This document shows positions 6,418-13,953 of a DNA stretch of 14,272 nucleotides, piece after piece. This DNA is from Planctomycetota bacterium (GTDB lineage Bacteria; Planctomycetota; Planctomycetia; Pirellulales; Pirellulaceae): assembly GCA_024274855.1 (NCBI GenBank), contig JAJSAJ010000024.1:1-14272 (forward strand). The letters run 5' to 3'. The translations under genes were made by a program, and so were the position numbers. Below the pieces are notes generated by a model. The model saw nothing but the letters and a program-made list of their open reading frames with translations. It did not search any database and was not told the origin of the DNA. Numbering within the stretch: the stretch's first letter is position 1; each line of letters opens with the position of its first letter.

Positions 6418-8259
6418 ATGATGTCAACAACCAGACAGGCCATGCTCATTTATCTCTGTATGACAGCTGTCATGGCACTGGCGGTCGTGTCGGGTCCGGC
6501 CGTCGCCCCCGTCGCCGCCAAGGACTACTGGAACGATGAAACGCCAGCCGAGCGAGATGCACGTATGAAATGGTGGCAGGAGGCCCGGTTCGGCATGTTT
6601 ATTCACTGGGGCCTCTATGCCGTTCCGGCCGGTGAGTGGAAAGGGAAGACCAATTACGCCGAGTGGATTCGCAACCGGGCAGAAATTCCGCTAAAGGAGT
6701 ACGACAAGTTCGTCGGACGATTCAAGCCGGTTCGGTTCGATGCCGACCGTTGGGTTCGCATGGCCAAACGCGCCGGTATGAAATACGTGGTCATCACGTC
6801 GAAGCATCATGACGGGTTCTGCATGTGGCCAAGCGAGTTGACGAATTACGATGTTGATTCGACACCGCTGAAGATCGATATCATGGGTCAATTGCGTCGG
6901 GCCTGTGAAAAGGAAGGGATTCGGTTTTGCATGTACCATTCGATCATGGACTGGCATCATCCGGATTACTTGCCACGCCGCAAATGGGAAAAGGATCGCC
7001 CGGTCGATGGAGCTGACTACGGACGCTATGTCAAGTACATGAAAGGGCAGCTTGCCGAACTGGTCAAACAATACCAACCAGGCGTACTTTGGTTCGATGG
7101 CGAGTGGGAACCAACATGGACCCACGAACAAGGTAAGGACCTTTACCAGTTCGTACGGTCACTCGACCCGAACATCATTATCAACAACCGAGTGGACAAG
7201 GGTCGGCGTGGCATGGAAGGCATGACCGAGAAAGGCGAGTTTCGTGGCGACTTTGGTACGCCCGAACAGCAGATCCCCGCAACCGGCATCCCCGGCGCCG
7301 ATTGGGAAACGTGCATGACGATGAACGGCCACTGGGGGTGGAACAAGAACGACAAGAACTGGAAGAGCGACAAGGACCTGATTCGTAAGCTGGTTGATAT
7401 CGCGTCCAAGGGCGGCAACTTCCTGTTAAACATCGGCCCCAAACCGGATGGCACATTCCCTCAGCAGGCAATTGATCGACTCGAAGCGATCGGCAAATGG
7501 ATGGACGTCAACGGGCAAGCGATTTATGGCACGGCCGCCTGCCCCACGGGCCGACCAACCTGGGGGCGGATTACGACCAAATCGCTCGACAATGGCAACA
7601 CGCGACTATTTCTGCACATCTTCGACTGGCCGGCAGACGGCAAAATAGACGTTGCCGTGGCCAACAAGCCCATTAAGTGCACTCTGTTGGCGAACAACAG
7701 CTGTGCGATCAAGGCAGCGAGTGATCCAAACGGCCTGACGGTGACCTTGACCGGCAATGCCCCTGATCTCATTTGCTCGGTGGTCGTACTCGATGTTGTC
7801 GGCTCGCCGCAACCGCTGAAAATGTGTGCCCGTCAAGCGAAGGACGGATCTGTGACGCTCAAGGCCCAAGACGCCGAGATTCATAACCCAAAAGACGGTC
7901 AGGCAGCTCGCTACGAATCGGGCCACGGCAAGGACAACATCGGCTACTGGATGGATCCGCGTGCGTGGGTCGAGTGGGACGTGCGCATCGACAAACCTGG
8001 TACGTTCGACGTCGTTGCACAAATGGGCTCAACAACTGACGGGCCTCAGGTTCGCGTTGTTATCGGCGACCAACAGCTGACGGGTGCTGCTCGAGACACA
8101 GGAAGCTGGGACAAATATGCGACCGTTACGCTTGGGCAGATCACGATCGTGAAATCCGGACCGTGCCGACTGGAGGTACACCCGGTCAAGGAGAGCTGGA
8201 AACCGATCAATCTGCGGTCGATAACGCTCAGACCAAGCGGTTCGAACAAAGGGAAATAG
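6418..8259 (+). CDS. Secreted GH29 alpha-L-fucosidase
   Basis: A 613-aa protein predicted to release alpha-linked L-fucose from glycans outside the cytoplasm. The start follows GAGGAGG; 6421 is an equal alternative, and an in-frame ATG at 6355 would bury the signal peptide. Residues 1-34 form a signal peptide (LIYLCMTAVMALAVVSG, then APVAA before KDYW). The GH29 barrel spans about 45-385 with hallmark motifs FGMFIHWGLY (H63), SKHHDGFCMWPS (H130, H131) and VLWFDGEWE, whose D227 is the expected nucleophile. The acid/base is not conserved by sequence across GH29; E283 (GTPEQ) and E297 (DWETC) are candidates. LLNIGPKPDG marks the barrel end. Residues about 470-609 form a beta-rich accessory domain (ARYESGHGKDNIGYWMDP, then WVEWDVRIDKPGTFDV) seen on many such fucosidases. 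It is divergent from the oxidoreductase gene and convergent with the GH106-like gene. Fine substrate specificity is not predictable. Confidence 0.95.
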   Translation: MMSTTRQAMLIYLCMTAVMALAVVSGPAVAPVAAKDYWNDETPAERDARMKWWQEARFGMFIHWGLYAVPAGEWKGKTNYAEWIRNRAEIPLKEYDKFVGRFKPVRFDADRWVRMAKRAGMKYVVITSKHHDGFCMWPSELTNYDVDSTPLKIDIMGQLRRACEKEGIRFCMYHSIMDWHHPDYLPRRKWEKDRPVDGADYGRYVKYMKGQLAELVKQYQPGVLWFDGEWEPTWTHEQGKDLYQFVRSLDPNIIINNRVDKGRRGMEGMTEKGEFRGDFGTPEQQIPATGIPGADWETCMTMNGHWGWNKNDKNWKSDKDLIRKLVDIASKGGNFLLNIGPKPDGTFPQQAIDRLEAIGKWMDVNGQAIYGTAACPTGRPTWGRITTKSLDNGNTRLFLHIFDWPADGKIDVAVANKPIKCTLLANNSCAIKAASDPNGLTVTLTGNAPDLICSVVVLDVVGSPQPLKMCARQAKDGSVTLKAQDAEIHNPKDGQAARYESGHGKDNIGYWMDPRAWVEWDVRIDKPGTFDVVAQMGSTTDGPQVRVVIGDQQLTGAARDTGSWDKYATVTLGQITIVKSGPCRLEVHPVKESWKPINLRSITLRPSGSNKGK

Positions 8260-8298
8260 TCACTCTATTCTTCGCGGAAGCACGGAGGTTTTCGCTGG

Positions 8299-8329
8299 CA
8301 ATGTCGCGCTAAGTCAATGTCGCTTTAAG
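8299..8329. repeat. Imperfect 15-bp direct repeat at converging gene ends
   Basis: CAATGTCGCGCTAAG (8299-8313) and CAATGTCGCTTTAAG (8315-8329) match at 13 of 15 positions and sit one base apart. The second copy encodes the last residues and part of the stop codon of the GH106-like protein. It looks like a local duplication. The 54-bp gap between the converging stops shows no clear terminator, only a weak CTTC-GCG-GAAG stem. Confidence 0.45.
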
Positions 8330-11163
8330 CGGACAAGCACAGGACCGATCAAACCGGATTCAACCGGTTTGCGGTTGCGAGTACGCTGATACCAACTCGG
8401 TGGCGCAATGCGGGTAATTCGCTGGGCTGGCGGTAATTGGCTATCAGCTTGGACACGGTTGATCCACGTATTCGCCACGTGCACAACCAGTTCGTTCTTG
8501 CCCGGTTGCAAAACGTCGGACACATCAAACCGGAAAGGTGAATGCCATCCGATACCGATCCTGTGCCCGTTAAGCCACACGTCACACACGTCCAAAACGC
8601 GTCCAAGGTCAAGTGTTGCGTTGGTCCGCCGTTGTGTCACATCCTCCGCGACGATGAACGTGGTTCGATACGTTGCGATGCCGCTAAAGGCTCGGATGCC
8701 AGGTTGGTCGAATTCCGTCCAGGATTGCAATCGCTGAACGCCGACCATCGCCGGCGCGCCGAGCCCTGCAGGAAACTCCAATTGCCATGGTCCGGGGATG
8801 TCGATCGTGCCCGCCGATTCGATCTGGCGCGGCACAGGAACGGTTTCATCGTCTGATTCGCGAAACACGACAAAGGTGCTGCCCAAAGCCGACATATTCA
8901 TCTGTACTCGGATGCCCTCGGGCGTTCTCTCGAAGGGAATGCGAGTAATCGCACCGGTTTCGGGGTTCCAAGACTCGGGTGACCGACCGACCACACGGAA
9001 GAAAACCGGCACATCGACGGCACGTGTCGATCGATTGACCACGAAGAACATCTCTGCCTCTGGCGTCGATCGATGCACGAATCGAATGGGTGCGTCACCG
9101 ATCGTTTTCCATGCGGCAGGACGCGCGCTCTGTTCTACGATCGGCACAAGCTGGGCAAGATCGGGCGACGCTAGAGTGATCAGTCGCGCGTGTGCAAACA
9201 GTTTTTCGGACACGGCTTGGAGTTGCCCATCCCGCTCAGGGTAACCGGCCAGCGTCGGACACTTTGTTGGCCTGGGTCCCGACCAGACCACCGTAGCGCC
9301 TTCACACAATAGCTCATGAATTCGGTCGACCGTGGCCAGCGGCATTATGCGAGATTCAGGAGCTTCAACATAAAGCACCGAGTATTTGGCTCCGGACGTA
9401 AGAACGATTTGGTGCTGTGCGACTCGCATGTGGTTCTGGAGTAAGTCATCATTGACCAGATCAAATGCGAAGGTCTTGGGAACAGCTGCCGTAAGGGTGT
9501 CCTTGTTGCCGGGTTTTTGGAACAGCCCACTAGGCGTTCGCAAGCTGCGGTAGTATGCCACTTGGGCAACGTTGTGACCTGACTGCAGCAGGAAACAACA
9601 ACGGGCGAGGTAATCGAACACGGGCCGTGCCAATGGCCACCAGGTTTGGCACTGATTGATGTGAGGTCCTGCGGCATGAATCCATCCTGGGATCCCCGCT
9701 TCTTTCGGCGAGTAGTCGGTCACGGCAATATTCAGGTAATTGCCACCCAGCAAGAACGCTTCATCGGCGCGCGGCTTCATTCGTGCGGGACTCGTTTGAA
9801 AGAAGCCGCTGGTGTCCGTGAATGACTCGAGCCCCACCAGCCGGTGTCCATACGTGTGAGCAGCAGAGGCTGCAACACGTACGCAGCTCCAACCGTTCAT
9901 CCAAAACTCGCCCATCGGAATATCAACCGCTCCCAGGGACCGTAGCGGCTCGTTTGGGATACAGTTTGGGCCGCCGGCCTGCGCTTCCAAGACAACACCA
10001 TGCCGGCGACACCAGCCAGCAATTCGCGCGTAGTGCGTCTCGATAATTCGTTCACTGATCGTTGTCCGCAGATCAAACAGGAATCGTCGCTCCAAGTCGC
10101 TAAGTTTCGTGCGAAACCGGGCGTCACGCAGGAGCTTATCGGAAATTTGCATCAAGACCGGCAGATACAGAACCGGATCGTAACCACGCCGCTTGACAAA
10201 CGTCTGAAGAAATCCCGGTGTCCAGGTCGGCTTCCCCAGTTCCCAACTGTCCAGATTAAGCCCATCAAAAGCAGTTCTTTCAAAGGGTCCCAATTGGGTC
10301 AGAATTGGTTGCGCCACATTGCGCAGCTGCAGGTCGGTACCGGCTTCACTGCAGTGATCATGATGGCGTCCTGCTCCCGAAGTACTGCAGGAACGGACGG
10401 GATGAGTAGAAGGCCTGCTGAAACAACTGGCCAATACCCATGTTCCTTCGGGCGTGTTCCAGCTCAGTTGCCGGGCCGAGTCGACTTTGTCGGTAAGATT
10501 CACGACATGCTTGTCCGACTGGCAAATGCCCAGGACAAACGCTTCGCCGCCGTGCAAAGCGGCAAGTGAGGGCGCGCCATCAGTCGTCGTGGGAATTACT
10601 ACCGACACCCGCGTTGGACCGGAAATCGGCTTTGACACGGAGAAGGCCATCACCTGCGAAGCCAATTCCCGTGTCACCCACGGACCACCGGCATTCCAAC
10701 CGCTGCCCAAGCGTGTGCGGCAGATCAGTTCCAACCGCCCGCATTCCTTTACAATATGGGCAAACATGTCGAGCCAATTCGGACTCATGTAATCGATATC
10801 GACAATATCGGCCGTCTGCCGATCACGTGGCATGCTTGTCGTATCCTTGACTGTTACACCGCCAAAACCGTTCGCCTTGAGTCCCTCCAGCTGTCGCGTG
10901 ATTTCCTTTTTCGTAAATGCGCTGCCGTGACACTGCCACCAACACTGTACACGCGATATAGGCGGTGGATCACGAAATCCTTGCGCCAACGGCACACGTT
11001 TCCCAGGCTTCCGAGCTCCCAAAGCCCGAGTCGGACCACAGTTCAATGTACAGCAAGGTTCCGCTCGCTCGGGCTTGCCGGCAGCGACCGGAGTGTCAAG
11101 CCAGGCTGACAACGGCGGTATCGAAACACACACGGTTATGAGTAGAGCAGAAAACCGTTTCAC
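8314..11163 (-). CDS. Secreted GH106-type alpha-L-rhamnosidase-like glycosidase
   Basis: A 949-aa protein with a GTG start and AAGGAA 8 bases upstream. Residues 1-28 are a signal peptide. GFRDPPPISRVQCWW (62-76), ITRQLEGLKANGFGGV (88-103) and SGWNAGGPWVT (154-164) match the opening of GH106 enzymes. LDSWELG (304-310), WTPGFLQTFVKRRGYDP (314-330), IPMGEFW (415-421) and GLESFTD (444-450) are the core active-site-side motifs; E308, E419 and E446 are candidate acids. Residues about 785-945 form a GH2-like jelly-roll sugar-binding domain (FSGIATYRTTF, LDLGRVLDVCDVWLNGHRIG, GLIGPVLVRL). The length fits the family. The usual GH106 activity is removal of alpha-L-rhamnose from pectic or exopolysaccharide side chains. 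The segment before LDSWELG (about 245-300, with HPVRSCSTSGAGRHHDH) departs from what I expect for typical members, so this may be a distant branch with another substrate. A leader of about 35 residues with a Cys pair precedes the catalytic start. Confidence 0.85.
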   Translation of the reverse strand: MKRFSALLITVCVSIPPLSAWLDTPVAAGKPERAEPCCTLNCGPTRALGARKPGKRVPLAQGFRDPPPISRVQCWWQCHGSAFTKKEITRQLEGLKANGFGGVTVKDTTSMPRDRQTADIVDIDYMSPNWLDMFAHIVKECGRLELICRTRLGSGWNAGGPWVTRELASQVMAFSVSKPISGPTRVSVVIPTTTDGAPSLAALHGGEAFVLGICQSDKHVVNLTDKVDSARQLSWNTPEGTWVLASCFSRPSTHPVRSCSTSGAGRHHDHCSEAGTDLQLRNVAQPILTQLGPFERTAFDGLNLDSWELGKPTWTPGFLQTFVKRRGYDPVLYLPVLMQISDKLLRDARFRTKLSDLERRFLFDLRTTISERIIETHYARIAGWCRRHGVVLEAQAGGPNCIPNEPLRSLGAVDIPMGEFWMNGWSCVRVAASAAHTYGHRLVGLESFTDTSGFFQTSPARMKPRADEAFLLGGNYLNIAVTDYSPKEAGIPGWIHAAGPHINQCQTWWPLARPVFDYLARCCFLLQSGHNVAQVAYYRSLRTPSGLFQKPGNKDTLTAAVPKTFAFDLVNDDLLQNHMRVAQHQIVLTSGAKYSVLYVEAPESRIMPLATVDRIHELLCEGATVVWSGPRPTKCPTLAGYPERDGQLQAVSEKLFAHARLITLASPDLAQLVPIVEQSARPAAWKTIGDAPIRFVHRSTPEAEMFFVVNRSTRAVDVPVFFRVVGRSPESWNPETGAITRIPFERTPEGIRVQMNMSALGSTFVVFRESDDETVPVPRQIESAGTIDIPGPWQLEFPAGLGAPAMVGVQRLQSWTEFDQPGIRAFSGIATYRTTFIVAEDVTQRRTNATLDLGRVLDVCDVWLNGHRIGIGWHSPFRFDVSDVLQPGKNELVVHVANTWINRVQADSQLPPAQRITRIAPPSWYQRTRNRKPVESGLIGPVLVRLKRH

Positions 11164-11171
11164 GCTGTTGA

Positions 11172-11177
11172 TTCCTT
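11172..11177 (-). promoter_or_regulatory. Shine-Dalgarno site for the GH106-like gene
   Basis: AAGGAA on the minus strand ends 8 bases before the GTG start and supports that start. CCAACGAGA lies just upstream at 11180-11188, and the same nine bases occur at the same distance before the GH99-like gene. Confidence 0.5.
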
Positions 11178-11618
11178 AATCTCGTTGGACAATTCAAACA
11201 CTTTAGTGACCCGCCGCTGAATCGCACCCACCCTTGTCACACTCGAAACGTCTATCAACATGGAGTCTCGTCAGCAGGAATCAACAACCGGTGGGCGATT
11301 ATTCCACGGGTTGCCATGCGCGAGCTGACGGACACTCATGAGACCAGTCTAACCGGCGGCCCGAAGCACTTTTCGATTCGGTTACTATCCCCCCCGGGTC
11401 ACCCGCCAGCGGATTTGTGTCTGTCCAGCCATCGGTGTGTCATGAGCCATGATGTATCGCCGCAATTGACGGACCGTAGTCGTTCACGGGGTTTTCGTCT
11501 GCCATCGCATTAGCACCGGAGTTTTCCCCGATTTCCCACACGCCCGATTTATCATTAGTCATTTGACATTATTCATTTATCATCGAGAGAGGCAGCGCAG
11601 CCAGGTCATACTCTTTCC

Positions 11619-11653
11619 ACTGACAACTGACAACTGACAACTGACAACTGACT
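11619..11653. repeat. Tandem heptamer repeat TGACAAC
   Basis: Four exact head-to-tail copies of TGACAAC occupy 11621-11648, with partial copies at both ends (AC before, TGAC after). The minus strand reads CAGTTGT repeats. The unit is too short, with no spacers, to be CRISPR. Such 7-bp microsatellite-like tracts arise by replication slippage; a role as a spacing or binding array is not excluded. Confidence 0.85.
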
Positions 11654-11937
11654 CTCCACGCACACTCGCCGTGAACGGTTACGACGGACCTTACGGCTAC
11701 ATCGGGTATTGCGGAAAATGGTCTCGTAGCCATTGGTGGTCATGTCGTCGACTCGGGCGTACTGGATCATCAATCGCCGGGAGCAGTTCGCCGGCCTGTT
11801 CGCAATCGAGTTTCAGACAGATATAGCCAACCAACTTTCCTTGGTCTTGCGCATCGAGCCGAGGGGGGGGAAGCGGTGGTCGCGTCACGACGTAACGAGA
11901 TGCTAATTGTCGCCGTTTTCGACCGCTTACCGGATTC

Positions 11938-13953
11938 TCACTGCTCGTGGCCACCGTCAGCGATTGTCCAATTGCAGCGGTAGTTGAAACGTCGATTGGG
12001 GGCGCTGTCGCCATTGACGCAAAGCGAGATCGGATCGACCAGATCAGCCGGATTGTCACACCAATGAAAGTCGAAACTCAAGGCGTCGCCATCGAGGCCG
12101 AGCGTCGTGCGAGGCACGGCCAATTCCACGGAATTGCCCGCGTAACGAAACTCCAGTCGCATCAGCTCGACCCATGAGGAACTTGACGACTTCGGATCGT
12201 AACGCATTAGTGTGGTGGTCCGATCGTCCACGACGCTCTTATTGATCAGGTAATCGTAGCCGTACCAACCCGTCTCGTGATTCCGGTCGGCGTCGATCAG
12301 CAGCAGCATCCAGTTGCGGCCCGTGTGCGAAGTGAGCGGCGCGTGTGTGGCGGCGAAAAAATAGACATTTTTCTGGTCAACGGCGACCTTGCATGTGATG
12401 ATGTCATTACGGCCCGAATCGTTCTTGTAATGCAATCCTCCATAGCCCGGGTAATTACGGTGAACCGTGTCGCCCACGGTATCACGGTACTCGACCGTGA
12501 CCTGCTGCCAATCAGCAAAGCTCCCATCGATGGCCATTTGATCCAGACCCGTCAATACGGGGATGGGGCGAACGCCCTTGTAACGCCGGACGTTCTGTGT
12601 CATCTGCATATAGTAGTTGTCCGTGTATCCACTTTTCATCGGCTGAACGCAGCGATTGAACTCGGCGTTGTACTGATCGACAAAAAAGTACGTGCTCTTT
12701 CGTCGCATGAAGTTCGTTGTGGACTCTTGTCGAGGGTGGTACTTGCCCGCAGTCCACTCGTTCCAGTCGTTGATGTAGAGGAACTGCGGATCCGCCTTGA
12801 GTGCTTCATCCCAACGCTGCTGAAAGTAAATGCCATAGCCCTCGGGATGTTCGACCGTCTTGCCGAGCCACGGTACGTGGGTCGGGACCGGAAGGTCGTA
12901 CTGGTTCAATTCCGGTTCTCCGTGCTCGCGAGTCCAGGATTTCCCGACCAGGCTTGACGGATGTTGCCCGGGCGTGACCGCCGCTTCTTCGTTTATCCCA
13001 CGATGCTTCGAGACCAGATCATTCGGAGCCATTGCCTTGACGTGGTTTTCGCTCAAGTCATATCCGAAACTCCAGTTATCCTCTGTCCCGACGAAGCGTT
13101 TGCCTGCCCACTTGTAGTAGCCCCACCACATGGTTCTGAGTGTGAAGAACTGCTTCACCTCCTTTGTGTAGTCCTGGTAGAACTCCTCGGTATATTCGGG
13201 GTCGCCGAAATGCGGATGGCTCTTGTCGGTCTTCGCCTTCGGATCGAAGTGAAGGGTCGGGTGTTTTCGTCCTCGGCCGTTGGCGTCAACCATGGGTGTC
13301 CCGTTATAGAGCAGCAGCGGCTTGCCATCCCAATAGAACCAGAGATCCTTGTATTTGTTTTTCTTGTAGATCTTCTCGTACAAGTCTTGAACCACGGAAA
13401 TCGTCGGCCCGTTGAAAGCCCAGAAACAGAACTTGGGCACCTTGTTCCCTTCGGCCTTCATCTTCCGCATCACCGAAAAGATCACATCCCATTCAGGCCA
13501 ATAGCGAACCGCATTGGTCACATCCATAACCAGGACATCGACGCCTGCATCGGCGAGCATCGACATGTCCTTGCGGACGACATACTCATCCTTGCTCAGG
13601 AAATAGCCCATTTCCGGTTCACCCCAATGATACGAGGGTTCCGTCCAAAGCGGGTGGTGGCTGTCCAGACGCGCTTTCGGATCCTTGCTCAGCACCTTGG
13701 ATACGTCTCCGGCGTACGGACTTGTGCGTTTCGCCATGTGGTCGCGGTGCCAGGCAATATAGAAAATGCCCACCACGCGGCGATGGTCTGTCTTGACCGA
13801 ACCGACCGTCGAATCATCGGGCATGGTTCTGCCGAGCGCATCCGTGGCCACCCACGTATCGGGATAGATGTCGCGATAAGCTGGATCCGCCGCGCGGGTC
13901 ACGTTCGCGGAACAAAGCAAGATACTCAGGGAAATGAGAATAAGGTTGTTCAT
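11938..13953 (-). CDS. Secreted GH71/GH99/WbsX-like TIM-barrel protein with CBM9/DOMON-like tail
   Basis: A 671-aa protein of unassigned activity. The ATG at 13953 gives a clean leader (MNNLILISLSILLCSANVTRA). In-frame alternatives at 13965 (ATG) and 13992 (GTG) add residues without a better ribosome site. The catalytic-type domain spans about 60-450. VVGIFYIAWH (60-69) and DAGVDVLVMDVTN (135-147) fit early barrel strands, followed by LWFYWDGKPLLLYN. YINDWNEWTAGKYHP (393-407) is the W-N-E-W signature shared by GH71/GH99 and WbsX-like domains, with acidic residues at the expected strand end. Residues about 475-671 form a beta-sandwich opening IDGSFADWQQVTV and continuing NWMLLLIDADRNHETGW, as in CBM9/DOMON-type sugar-binding domains. 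Export and this tail support a role on an extracellular polysaccharide, perhaps as an endo-acting glycosidase. The linkage cleaved cannot be inferred. It lies upstream of the GH106-like gene in the same direction but is separated by a large gap. Confidence 0.82.
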   Translation of the reverse strand: MNNLILISLSILLCSANVTRAADPAYRDIYPDTWVATDALGRTMPDDSTVGSVKTDHRRVVGIFYIAWHRDHMAKRTSPYAGDVSKVLSKDPKARLDSHHPLWTEPSYHWGEPEMGYFLSKDEYVVRKDMSMLADAGVDVLVMDVTNAVRYWPEWDVIFSVMRKMKAEGNKVPKFCFWAFNGPTISVVQDLYEKIYKKNKYKDLWFYWDGKPLLLYNGTPMVDANGRGRKHPTLHFDPKAKTDKSHPHFGDPEYTEEFYQDYTKEVKQFFTLRTMWWGYYKWAGKRFVGTEDNWSFGYDLSENHVKAMAPNDLVSKHRGINEEAAVTPGQHPSSLVGKSWTREHGEPELNQYDLPVPTHVPWLGKTVEHPEGYGIYFQQRWDEALKADPQFLYINDWNEWTAGKYHPRQESTTNFMRRKSTYFFVDQYNAEFNRCVQPMKSGYTDNYYMQMTQNVRRYKGVRPIPVLTGLDQMAIDGSFADWQQVTVEYRDTVGDTVHRNYPGYGGLHYKNDSGRNDIITCKVAVDQKNVYFFAATHAPLTSHTGRNWMLLLIDADRNHETGWYGYDYLINKSVVDDRTTTLMRYDPKSSSSSWVELMRLEFRYAGNSVELAVPRTTLGLDGDALSFDFHWCDNPADLVDPISLCVNGDSAPNRRFNYRCNWTIADGGHEQ

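Larger units (their letters stand above)
11164..11937. other. Intergenic region upstream of the GH106-like gene
   Basis: A 774-bp gap between two minus-strand genes. It should hold the promoter of the GH106-like gene near 11190-11300, although no clear hexamers are visible. It also has a short dyad TCATG-AGC-CATGA (11440-11452), an AT-rich stretch with repeated TCATT units (about 11545-11585), a 7-bp tandem repeat (11619-11653) and a run of eight G at 11863-11870. Some frames on the minus strand at 11697-11937 look faintly protein-like but no intact gene can be supported. Confidence 0.6.

Noticed and set aside
10320..10430. Suspected frameshift in the GH106-like gene (segment with HPVRSCSTSGAGRHHDH)
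   Set aside because: The same frame gives recognisable sequence on both sides and the other frames give nothing better, so it is treated as a divergent in-frame segment.
10000..10569. Plus-strand open frame of 189 codons
   Set aside because: Antisense to the GH106-like gene in the region encoding conserved LDSWELG and SGWNAGG motifs.
11619..11653. CRISPR array
   Set aside because: Seven-base units are contiguous with no spacers, and no cas gene is present.
12277..12957. Plus-strand open frame of 226 codons
   Set aside because: Antisense shadow of the CBM9/DOMON-like tail and barrel end of the GH99-like gene.
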